Shown here piece by piece: positions 7,286 to 15,004 of a DNA stretch of 36,039 nucleotides. The stretch is from contig JAFDIC010000006.1 in assembly GCA_019308525.1 (NCBI GenBank), positions 1 to 36,039 of the forward strand, written 5' to 3'. Under the pieces are notes generated by a model. It saw only the letters and a list, made by a program, of their open reading frames with translations. It searched no databases and was not told where the DNA came from. Source of the DNA: Deltaproteobacteria bacterium (GTDB taxonomy: Bacteria > Desulfobacterota > DSM-4660 > Desulfatiglandales > HGW-15). The position numbers were made by a program, and so were the translations under genes. Numbering within the stretch: position 1 is the stretch's first letter; every line of letters begins with the position of its first letter.

Positions 7286-9001
7286 TCAGGGTTGACCCCG
7301 TTCTCGCCTGGTGGAATCCATATCCACCTTCATGGTTTGAGGATCAATTACGACTCCGTAGTCCCTCCTTGCCCCCTCTATGGTCACGTATCCGTGCTCC
7401 ACATCCCTCTCCACGAGGGCCGGATCACGCTCCAGGGGATCACCAAAACCACCTCCCCCGGCCGCGTCCATGATGACGACGTCACCAGGATTGAGCTGCG
7501 TCAGACCATAGGGATTTCCTGGTTCACCATTGACCAGAAACTTGGCCCTGGCACCCGGCTTGCCCCCGTAGAGCCCTTGGGGCGGGTACCTGTACCTCCC
7601 CGATTGAATACCCAGGTTTACAGGAGGAATAGGGGCATAGTCGTCGTCAGGGATCTTCAACACCATCCTCCTGCCCAGCCCCCCTTTCATCTTCCCCGGG
7701 CCACCGGAGTCGGGTATCAGTTCCCGTTTTTCCATGATCAATGGCGTGTCGTTTTCGAATATTTCTACGGGGGTGTTGGCACCGTTCGCCGGGAATATGT
7801 ATACGTAGGCCCCGTCCCTCCGGGCACTTGCCCCCATACCGCCGCCCCTGATCCTGACCGAGTGAAATGGGCTCCCGTCACTCCTTCTGCCGTAGAGCAC
7901 GTTCATTGTCGCCGGTGTACCTCCGCTTCCCGCGATGACCCTGTCAGGCAACACTTCGGCCATGGCCCGGTAAATGATCTCGGTGAGGAAATGGCCCACC
8001 TGCATGCGCGCTGCAACCGCCGCCGGGAATTTGCAGTTGACAACGCTGCCTTCCGGGGCAAATAGTTTCAAGGGCCTTGCGCAGCCCTCGTTGTTGGGTA
8101 TGTCAGGATCGAACATGCTCTTTACTGCCATGAAGACATAGGCGTAGGTAAAATTGTAGACCACGTTGCCCCCCCAATCCACCTGTGGTGAAGAGCCATC
8201 GAGGTCCACGTTGATATCGCTTCCCTTCACTTCAACAGCCGCCTTGATTACAATGTCATCCTTACCCTCCATCTGCTCGACGATGCCCTCTGCCCTGTAA
8301 ACTCCATCAGGGACCTTTTCAATCGCCGCCCTGATGCTCTTCTCGGTGCGCCCAATGATTTCATCTGCCAGATCGTCCAGTGTTTCAAGTCGGTTTTCTT
8401 CCAGCATCTGGCATATCTTCTCGGCACACACGTGGTTGGCGGCTATCTGGGACCGGATGTCACCGATCACCTCATCCGGGGTCCGGACATTCCATCGTAT
8501 CATCTCCATAAGGGATTCGTTCGGCATACCACCATCATAAAGCTTCACCATGGGGAGGAAAAGTCCTTCCTCGAAGACCTCGTGGTTATCGGAAGAGACC
8601 CTGCCTCCTATGTCCGAGTGGTGAAACACGCATGCCGTAAAGGCGGTAAGCCTGTCCCTGTAAAATATGGGGCTCATGACACAAATATCATTGAGGTGTC
8701 CTGCCAGGGCCCAGGGATCATTGGTGATGAACACGTCCCCGGGCTTGCAGGTTTCCAGGGGCAGGGAACCAATCAGCTTCTTGATGCCCAAGGCCATGGC
8801 CCCGGACTGTCCTGGCGTGGCAAAGGTCCCCTGTGCCAACTCTCTTCCCCTTCGATCCGTAAACATGCAGGTGTAGTCATGGGCATCCCTCAGCAGGCTG
8901 GAAAATGCGGTCCTGGAAACGGTGGAATCAGCCTCATCCACGATGGAGATCAATCTCCTCCAGAGTATTTCCAAAGTAATCGGGTCAAAACGCTTCCCCA
9001 T
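7286..9001 (-). CDS. Hydantoinase B/oxoprolinase family subunit (HyuB-like; IaaC/IaaE-type candidate)
   Basis: A 571-residue hydantoinase B-family protein, typical in length. N-terminal family features include FDPITLEILWRRL and FITNDPWALAGHLNDI (about residues 90-105); the C-terminal half has GGGMGASARRDG and the glycine-rich DAAGGGGFGDPLERDP (about 520-535). These proteins pair with a HyuA-type ATPase and use ATP to open or form amide or carboxyl groups, as in hydantoinase, 5-oxoprolinase and acetophenone or acetone carboxylases. The ATG at 9001 has AAGGAGG upstream, lying in the 16-base gap after the HyuA stop, so the two are translationally linked. In context I infer ATP-driven opening of an oxindole-type lactam, as proposed for the Aromatoleum indoleacetate pathway. 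No acetone-carboxylase gamma subunit is present. Confidence 0.9.
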   Translation of the reverse strand: MGKRFDPITLEILWRRLISIVDEADSTVSRTAFSSLLRDAHDYTCMFTDRRGRELAQGTFATPGQSGAMALGIKKLIGSLPLETCKPGDVFITNDPWALAGHLNDICVMSPIFYRDRLTAFTACVFHHSDIGGRVSSDNHEVFEEGLFLPMVKLYDGGMPNESLMEMIRWNVRTPDEVIGDIRSQIAANHVCAEKICQMLEENRLETLDDLADEIIGRTEKSIRAAIEKVPDGVYRAEGIVEQMEGKDDIVIKAAVEVKGSDINVDLDGSSPQVDWGGNVVYNFTYAYVFMAVKSMFDPDIPNNEGCARPLKLFAPEGSVVNCKFPAAVAARMQVGHFLTEIIYRAMAEVLPDRVIAGSGGTPATMNVLYGRRSDGSPFHSVRIRGGGMGASARRDGAYVYIFPANGANTPVEIFENDTPLIMEKRELIPDSGGPGKMKGGLGRRMVLKIPDDDYAPIPPVNLGIQSGRYRYPPQGLYGGKPGARAKFLVNGEPGNPYGLTQLNPGDVVIMDAAGGGGFGDPLERDPALVERDVEHGYVTIEGARRDYGVVIDPQTMKVDMDSTRRERGQP

Positions 9002-9017
9002 CCTTTACTTCCTCCTT

Positions 9018-11117
9018 TTAGCCCAGGGTGATCCAGAGAAATCCGTATTCATCCACCCTCACAGATGCATCTTCTCCCACGACCACTGTCGATTCCCTCT
9101 CCTCTATTATGGCCGGCCCTTTGAAACCGGCTTCGGGAAAAAGCCTGTAGCGGTCGTATACCGTAAAGGGGATGAAATCCCGCGCAATGGGAGAATAGGC
9201 GTCCCGCTTCCCCTTTATCGCCCCCTCCAGGGATCCGGCATTCTTGTCCAGTTTAGGCAACTGCAACAATCTTGCCGGTATGCTGGCCCTTACCTTGAAG
9301 TTGATAAACTCCACTTCTGAGTCCGGATAGGTCCTCCCATAGAGTTTTTCGTAGACATCATCGAACAGCCGCCTGATCTCCCTTCGATCCATGGCCGGAA
9401 AATTCTTATGCGGGATAGGCACGTTTGTCTCGGCACCCTGCCCGACAAAACGCATGTCCAGGGATCGCTGGAATTCTATGTCGCTTTCAGGACCGCTATA
9501 TTGAAGGGTCCTTGCCCCCTCATCCTCCATTTCCTTGAATATGGCCTCGATCTCCGAAAAATCCGCCCTGCCCAAGGGCACCTTGTGGGAACGTACCAGG
9601 TCAAAGGCCCGGGGAGCCGTAAAAAAGCCCATTGCCGAACCCACCCCCGCATGGGGGGGGACGATTATTCTGGGCGCTCCCAGCTTCTTTGCCAGGCCAT
9701 AGGCGTGTACGGGCCCTGCCCCGCCAAAGGCAGCAACCGTTACTACCTTGGGATTCCCGCCCTTTTCGGCTATATGTGTCTTGGCCGCAGCCGCCATGGT
9801 CTCGTTGATCAGGTCATGAATACCCCATATGGCCTGCACCAGGGAAACTCCCAGGGGCTGTGCTATTTTCTCTTCAATACCCTTTCGTGCCAGGTCTTTC
9901 TGGAGTCTCATCTGCCCGCCAAGGAAATAATTCTCATCCAGGTACCCCAGGAGAAGGTCCGCGTCGGTTACGCCCGGCTCTGTGCCCCCTCTTCCATAGC
10001 ATATTGGCCCTGGGTCAGCCCCGGAACTCTCCGGCCCCACCTGGAGGGTCCCCATTCTGCTTACCTTGGCGATGCTGCCTCCACCTGCTCCGATCTCCAT
10101 CAGGTCCACCACGGGTACCTGTATGGTAAGGCCGCTGCCCTTCATGAATCGTTGAACGCGGCCCACCTCGAAGGTGGGGACTACCCCTGCTTCCCCCCGT
10201 TGAATAAGGCAGGACTTGGCCGTAGTGCCTCCCATGTCGAAACAAAACATGTCAGGGATATCAAAGAGGCGGCCGAAATATTGCCCGGATATGACAGCCG
10301 CGGTGGGGCCGGATTCGATTATCCTGACAGGGAACTCTGAGGCCGTATCAACGGAGGTGATGCCGCCGCTGGAAAGCATGATATAAAGCCTCCCCGCAAA
10401 ACCGATGGACGAGAGCCTCCCTGAGAGCCTTTTGAGATACTTGCCCGTCAGGGGTTTTACATAGGCATTGGTCACCGTTGTGCTGGTCCTCTCATACTCC
10501 CTGATCTGGGGGAGTACCTCATAGGATATGGATACGGAAAGCTCCGGGGCCTCTTCGCGGATAATATCCCGTATCATGAACTCGTGTCTGGGATTTTCAA
10601 AGGAGTTTATCAGGCAAACAGCAATAGACTCGGCCCCCATACCAAGCAGTCTCCTGACCGCGTCCCTGGCTTCCTCGGGGTCAAGGGATTTCAAGACGGA
10701 CCCGTCGCTACGCACCCGCTCATCCACCTCGAGGCGCAATTTTCGTGGTACCAGGGGCTCGGGGAATTCTGCAAAGATGTCATAGGGCGCGTAACGGATT
10801 TCCCTGCCAAGCTCCAGGACGTCCCTGAAACCCCTGGTTGTTATGAGCCCGGTCTTGGCGCCTTTTCTCTCTATGATCGCATTGATAACAAGCGTGGTGC
10901 CGTGAATCACCTCCTCAAGCAGAGGGATGAAACCGGGTATTCTCCCTTGCAATTCCCTTATCCCCTGCTCTACGGCCTCCGAGGGATCCAGGGGTGTAGT
11001 CAGGCACTTGTTGATCCACATCTCACCTGTTTCATCATCCATCAAGACAAAGTCAGTGAATGTGCCCCCGATATCACAGCCCAGTCTGTAGTGTCTCTCC
11101 CCCATGCCTTTTTCCAT
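9018..11117 (-). CDS. Hydantoinase A/oxoprolinase family ATPase subunit (HyuA-like)
   Basis: About 699 residues from the preferred start. It has the N-terminal actin-like phosphate-binding motif GCDIGGTFTDF (about residues 13-23), a second FDMGGTTAKSC motif (about 280-291) and the GAGGGSIAKV and SSGADPGPICYGRGG segments of the family near 345-385. It is expected to bind ATP and form a complex with the HyuB-type protein encoded 16 bases downstream. An earlier ATG at 11159 exists but would overlap the preceding gene by about 40 bases; the ATG at 11117 lies one base after that gene's stop and follows GAGGGG, so I prefer it. The role inferred from context is ATP-dependent hydrolysis of a lactam formed by the Mo hydroxylase encoded upstream. 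Confidence 0.9.
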   Translation of the reverse strand: MEKGMGERHYRLGCDIGGTFTDFVLMDDETGEMWINKCLTTPLDPSEAVEQGIRELQGRIPGFIPLLEEVIHGTTLVINAIIERKGAKTGLITTRGFRDVLELGREIRYAPYDIFAEFPEPLVPRKLRLEVDERVRSDGSVLKSLDPEEARDAVRRLLGMGAESIAVCLINSFENPRHEFMIRDIIREEAPELSVSISYEVLPQIREYERTSTTVTNAYVKPLTGKYLKRLSGRLSSIGFAGRLYIMLSSGGITSVDTASEFPVRIIESGPTAAVISGQYFGRLFDIPDMFCFDMGGTTAKSCLIQRGEAGVVPTFEVGRVQRFMKGSGLTIQVPVVDLMEIGAGGGSIAKVSRMGTLQVGPESSGADPGPICYGRGGTEPGVTDADLLLGYLDENYFLGGQMRLQKDLARKGIEEKIAQPLGVSLVQAIWGIHDLINETMAAAAKTHIAEKGGNPKVVTVAAFGGAGPVHAYGLAKKLGAPRIIVPPHAGVGSAMGFFTAPRAFDLVRSHKVPLGRADFSEIEAIFKEMEDEGARTLQYSGPESDIEFQRSLDMRFVGQGAETNVPIPHKNFPAMDRREIRRLFDDVYEKLYGRTYPDSEVEFINFKVRASIPARLLQLPKLDKNAGSLEGAIKGKRDAYSPIARDFIPFTVYDRYRLFPEAGFKGPAIIEERESTVVVGEDASVRVDEYGFLWITLG

Positions 11118-11118
11118 C

Positions 11119-13416
11119 TCAGTTCCCCTCGTCCTCCTTGCCCGATCTCTTGGCCTCAATGGCGGCCAGGATCTTGTCAGGGGTCATTGGAAAATCCTTG
11201 ATTGTGACGCCAATGGCGTTGGCGATGGCGGATGCGTATGCCTGGGCCGCACTCATGGCTATTGACATGCCTGCTTCCTTGGCCCCATAGGGGCCCGAGG
11301 GGTCTTCTGATTCAACAATGATGCTGTTTATCCTGGGCACATCCGCGGCCAGGGGGACCTTGTATTCCAGTTGGGTCGGGTTGAGGCACCTGCCCCCGTC
11401 CCAGAAATGGTATTCGGTCAGCATTCCTCCATGCCCTCCCATTACCACGCTGCCCTCGAATTGACCTTCCAGGACCAGGGGGTTCAATGCAAACCCCACA
11501 TCCTGCGCAGCCGTGACCTCCAGGGCCTTGACCTTCCCGGTCTCGGGATCCACTTCCACTTCTGCAACGGTAGCCCCGAAGGAGAAGGTTTCAGAGAGTT
11601 GACCTGAGGGATTCTTGACCCACTCTCTCCGTTGATCCACCTTCGGGGCGTAGTGCCCTTCTCCTGAAACCGGGCGGCCTTTCATGAGTGCCATGCGGAT
11701 AACGGTCTTCAGCGGAATAAAATGCTCGGGGCTTCCCCTGACAAAGACCTTCTTGTCCTTCAGCACCAGGTCTTCCACGTTTGCCTCCATCTCTTCGGCC
11801 GCAATCTCAAAGATCTTTCTCCTGGCGTCTATGGCGGCCAGCCGAGCGGCGTTTCCTCCCGCAAAGGTGGTCACCATGGAGTAAGTGCCGGGGTCGTTGG
11901 GAGTAACTTCCGTATCCGCGGTAATGAGGGTGACATCCCCTATCCCGATTCCCAGCTCCTCGGCCACCACCTGGGCAAGCATATTGTCATTGCCCTGGCC
12001 ATTGTCCGCAACACCTGAAATCAGGGTCACGCCACCATCCTCGTTGAACTTGACGAATGCCTGGGATCCCCCCCTGATCCCCAGGGGGAAGCCGGTCTGA
12101 ACCGAGTTGATTCCGATACCTATTCCCCGCCACGGGGGGAGCTTCCCGTACTTCTCTTTCCACCTCGCCTTCTCAGTCGCCCTGGTTATACACTCAGTCA
12201 GCCCGCAGGACTGCACATAACTTCCGGTTGGCGTGTAGTCACCCTTTTGCCTTGCGTTCACCAGTCTCATGGTGACCGGATCTATCCCCAGCTCCTGACC
12301 CAGCATGTCGAGCTGAAGATCAATGCCGCATGCAAATGATCGACCGTGCATCCGGATCATGCCCCTGACGGGTTTGTTGGTGAATATCCTGAAACCGTTG
12401 TAGCGGACATTGTCCATCCGGTAGGCCTGCTCCATGCACAGAAAGGGTACAGAGGTGGCTATGGGCCCGGTGGAGGAATAGGCCCCGCCATCCATGTAGC
12501 ATGTGATGTCCCTGGCCTTAACCCGTCCCTCCCTGTCCACGCCTGTCTTGATGGTGGTGATAAGGGCATGTCCCATCCTGACGTTGACCGTATTCTCCTC
12601 CCGCGTATAAACGATCTTTACGGGACGCCTCGACTTTTTGGCCAGCAGGGAGCAGATAAAGTCCGCGGGTGATATTTCAGACCTCCCCCCGAATGCCCCA
12701 CCTATGGTTATTTTCCTTACCCTCACCTTGTGAAGGGGCATCCCCAGGAGGTTTGACAGGGGTTTTGCCTTCATGTGGGGGCCCGCATTGGGCATCCAGA
12801 TCTCCAGGTTCCCCGCATCGTCAAAACGGGCCACAACCGCGTAAGGCTCCCCCTGAAAATAGGAATCCTCTGCCGCCGTAAAGGTGTCTTCCCGAACCAG
12901 GTAAGACTCCTTGAACCCCTCCTCTATGTCACCCACCGTGATCTCCACGTGGATATTGATGTTGTTCGGGAATTCATCGTGGATCAAGGGACCTTCAGAT
13001 GTCATGGCCTCCATGGGATCGTACACGGCAGGCAGCTCTTCCAGGTCCAGATCTATGAGGTCGATGGCCTCCATGGCCGTATCCTCGTCCACGGCAGCAA
13101 CGGCCGCTATCTCCTCCCCGAAATACCGGACCTTGTCCCTGGGGAGCAGCTCCATGTCCTGTGTGTACCTGAAAACCCCCCACTTGACACCCGCGGTATC
13201 CTTGCCGGTAACCACCGCCTTGACTCCCTTGAGTCTTTCCGCCCTGGAGGTATCTATGTTCAGAATGCGCGCATGGGCAAGGGGGCTGCGTTTGATCTTG
13301 CCCACCAGCATCCTTGGCAGCTTCAGGTCTGCTGAATACTTTGCGTCCCCGGTGACCTTTTCCAGGGTATCGATCCGCGGTATCCTTTTCCCGATCAAAG
13401 AAAAGTCCTCTTCCAT
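11119..13416 (-). CDS. Xanthine dehydrogenase-family Mo subunit (HcrA-like) with altered catalytic position
   Basis: A 765-residue molybdopterin-binding large subunit of the xanthine dehydrogenase family. Seen are the N-terminal hammerhead domain (IGKRIPRIDTLEKVTGDAKY), the Mo-pterin GGAFGGR motif (about 240) and PVRGMIRMHGRSFA (about 348-361). Near the C-terminus GPYGAKEAGMS aligns without gaps to GPFGAKGIGEP of the other large subunit in this window. The residue matching the catalytic Glu of the family is Met717 here, while a Glu sits three positions earlier (Glu714). The GAKEA form resembles 4-hydroxybenzoyl-CoA reductase. Its partners are the [2Fe-2S] protein 39 bases upstream and the HcrB-like FAD subunit. 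It may reduce or hydroxylate a CoA-bound aromatic; the missing Glu makes the chemistry uncertain. Confidence 0.85.
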   Translation of the reverse strand: MEEDFSLIGKRIPRIDTLEKVTGDAKYSADLKLPRMLVGKIKRSPLAHARILNIDTSRAERLKGVKAVVTGKDTAGVKWGVFRYTQDMELLPRDKVRYFGEEIAAVAAVDEDTAMEAIDLIDLDLEELPAVYDPMEAMTSEGPLIHDEFPNNINIHVEITVGDIEEGFKESYLVREDTFTAAEDSYFQGEPYAVVARFDDAGNLEIWMPNAGPHMKAKPLSNLLGMPLHKVRVRKITIGGAFGGRSEISPADFICSLLAKKSRRPVKIVYTREENTVNVRMGHALITTIKTGVDREGRVKARDITCYMDGGAYSSTGPIATSVPFLCMEQAYRMDNVRYNGFRIFTNKPVRGMIRMHGRSFACGIDLQLDMLGQELGIDPVTMRLVNARQKGDYTPTGSYVQSCGLTECITRATEKARWKEKYGKLPPWRGIGIGINSVQTGFPLGIRGGSQAFVKFNEDGGVTLISGVADNGQGNDNMLAQVVAEELGIGIGDVTLITADTEVTPNDPGTYSMVTTFAGGNAARLAAIDARRKIFEIAAEEMEANVEDLVLKDKKVFVRGSPEHFIPLKTVIRMALMKGRPVSGEGHYAPKVDQRREWVKNPSGQLSETFSFGATVAEVEVDPETGKVKALEVTAAQDVGFALNPLVLEGQFEGSVVMGGHGGMLTEYHFWDGGRCLNPTQLEYKVPLAADVPRINSIIVESEDPSGPYGAKEAGMSIAMSAAQAYASAIANAIGVTIKDFPMTPDKILAAIEAKRSGKEDEGN

Positions 13417-13455
13417 ATCCTTAACCCCACGCTATCTCAGTTTCTCTCTCGAATT

Positions 13456-13935
13456 TCATTCATGGCTTCCTTTGGCGGCCACATCCATGATCGCCTCCAC
13501 CATCTTTGCGTATCCCGTGCACCTGCAAATGTTTCCGCTTATGGCCTCTCTTATGCTTTTCTCATCCGGTGAGCCGTTTTTCTCCAAAAATGCCTTTGCA
13601 GTCATTATCATTCCAGGAGTACAGAAGCCGCATTGGACCGCTCCATGGTCTATGAAGGCCTGCTGGAGGGGATCAATCTCATTTTCTCCGCCTCCGAGGC
13701 CCTCCACTGTGGTAATTTCCTCCCCTTCTGCTTCCAGGGCAAGGGTCAGGCAACTCCTTATGGGCGAGCCATTTGACAGTACCGTGCACGAGCCGCAGAC
13801 CCCAAGCCCGCATCCTTCCTTCGTGCCCGTCATCTCCAGGTCATCACGCAGCGCTTCCAGGAGCGTCCGGTTCTGGGGGATGTATAGATCGTACTCTTCA
13901 TTGTTGACCGTAATAGTGATCGGGACCCTTTTCAT
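13456..13935 (-). CDS. [2Fe-2S] small subunit of a molybdenum hydroxylase
   Basis: A 159-residue ferredoxin subunit with two [2Fe-2S] clusters, as in HcrC, CoxS or XdhC-type small subunits. The plant-type cluster is bound by Cys42, Cys47, Cys50 and Cys62 (C-x4-C-x2-C-x11-C). The second, helical cluster is bound by Cys102, Cys105, Cys137 and Cys139 (CGFC and CRC). It passes electrons between the Mo centre and the FAD subunit. The ATG at 13935 has AAGGAG upstream. It lies between the HcrB-like FAD subunit (58 bases upstream) and the Mo subunit (39 bases downstream), so the three form one enzyme. Confidence 0.92.
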   Translation of the reverse strand: MKRVPITITVNNEEYDLYIPQNRTLLEALRDDLEMTGTKEGCGLGVCGSCTVLSNGSPIRSCLTLALEAEGEEITTVEGLGGGENEIDPLQQAFIDHGAVQCGFCTPGMIMTAKAFLEKNGSPDEKSIREAISGNICRCTGYAKMVEAIMDVAAKGSHE

Positions 13936-13993
13936 GGCCTAAACTCCTTACCTCCCTTGTCCTGTGATCGGCTTCTCGCCGGGACCTCACGGG

Positions 13994-15004
13994 TTATTGC
14001 ATTCCTTCAAGAGCCCTTTGCAGTGCCTCGCCGATGGCCTTTCTTGCCATAACCCCCGCCATCTTCTTCCTGTACTCCAAACTGGACCCCAGGTTGTCCA
14101 CCATGAAGGCCGCTGCATGCCTGCTGACCGCCTCTGAGGCCTCTTCTATGGCCCGCGTGTCCGACACGCTCTTGCCGAGAAGCATGTCTCCGGCCTCCTT
14201 CAGCAACAATGGGGCCGCACCCGCCCCTCCGACGGCAATCCTTATGGAGGAAATCTTCCCGTCCCCCACCGTGACTTTCGCAGCAGCAGACACGAGGGCG
14301 AAATCTATGGCGGAGCGGTATGTCAGCTTATGGAAGCTTGAACTCTCCCCTTCCTGTGGCAGGGTCAATCGGATCTCCTTTACCATTTCGTTGGCATCCA
14401 GGGCAAAGGGCTTTTCCCCCTTTCCCGTAAAAAACTCCTCTATGGGCAATATCCTGCTTCCCTTGGTGGAGCAAAGTTCTATCATCGCTCCCAGTGCCAT
14501 CAGGGCACAGCCCCCGTCCGACTGGTTTGCCGAGCGACACCTGTCACTGTTTTCCTCTGCATAACATGTTTCACCCTTGTCCTTGTGACACCTGGTCCTA
14601 CCAGAGCGCCACAAGGGGGACTGGTCGTAGTAGAGACATCTCGTCTCCAGGCAGAGGTTGCCGCCTATGGTACCCCTGAAATGCTGGATGGGTGGCGCGC
14701 CGATCAATCGCACCGCTCGATTCAGGGACGGGTATAGATGACGAATAGTCTCTGACTCCAGCAATGAGGCAAGGGGGCTCATAGCGCCGATCTTGATCAC
14801 TCCCTCCCCCTGGAGTACATAATTCATCCCCTGGATGCCCTTGAGGCTGATGAGCACGGAAGGTTCATGGAGTCGCTGTTTCATCCTCACGAGAAGGTCG
14901 GTCCCTCCGGCCAGGAGGGCCGCGTCTTCCTGGTAACGATCCAAGAACTCAAGGGCGGCATCCAGGCTTTCGGGTCTCAAGTACTCAAATGAAGGCAGTC
15001 TCAA
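13994..15004 (-). CDS. FAD-binding subunit with HcrB-type [4Fe-4S] insertion
   Basis: A 336-residue FAD subunit of the molybdenum hydroxylase family (AGGTDLLVR at 32-40; GTIGGNLC at 111-118). It carries an insertion with Cys123, Cys139, Cys147 and Cys156. The spacing 16-8-9 equals that of the four cysteines I recall holding the extra [4Fe-4S] cluster of the 4-hydroxybenzoyl-CoA reductase beta subunit (122, 138, 146, 155). Flanking residues are also alike (CLYYDQSPLWRSG). In that enzyme the cluster helps low-potential electrons reach the Mo site, so this complex may work reductively or on an unusually difficult substrate. The start is a TTG at 15004 that overlaps the upstream stop codon (TTGA); AAGGAGG lies nine bases before it, which decides the start. 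Confidence 0.88.
   Translation of the reverse strand: MRLPSFEYLRPESLDAALEFLDRYQEDAALLAGGTDLLVRMKQRLHEPSVLISLKGIQGMNYVLQGEGVIKIGAMSPLASLLESETIRHLYPSLNRAVRLIGAPPIQHFRGTIGGNLCLETRCLYYDQSPLWRSGRTRCHKDKGETCYAEENSDRCRSANQSDGGCALMALGAMIELCSTKGSRILPIEEFFTGKGEKPFALDANEMVKEIRLTLPQEGESSSFHKLTYRSAIDFALVSAAAKVTVGDGKISSIRIAVGGAGAAPLLLKEAGDMLLGKSVSDTRAIEEASEAVSRHAAAFMVDNLGSSLEYRKKMAGVMARKAIGEALQRALEGMQ

Noticed and set aside
7286..11117. HyuAB as an acetone or acetophenone carboxylase
   Set aside because: No gamma or other carboxylase subunits are present, and the Mo-hydroxylase and mutase context favours lactam opening; not fully excluded.
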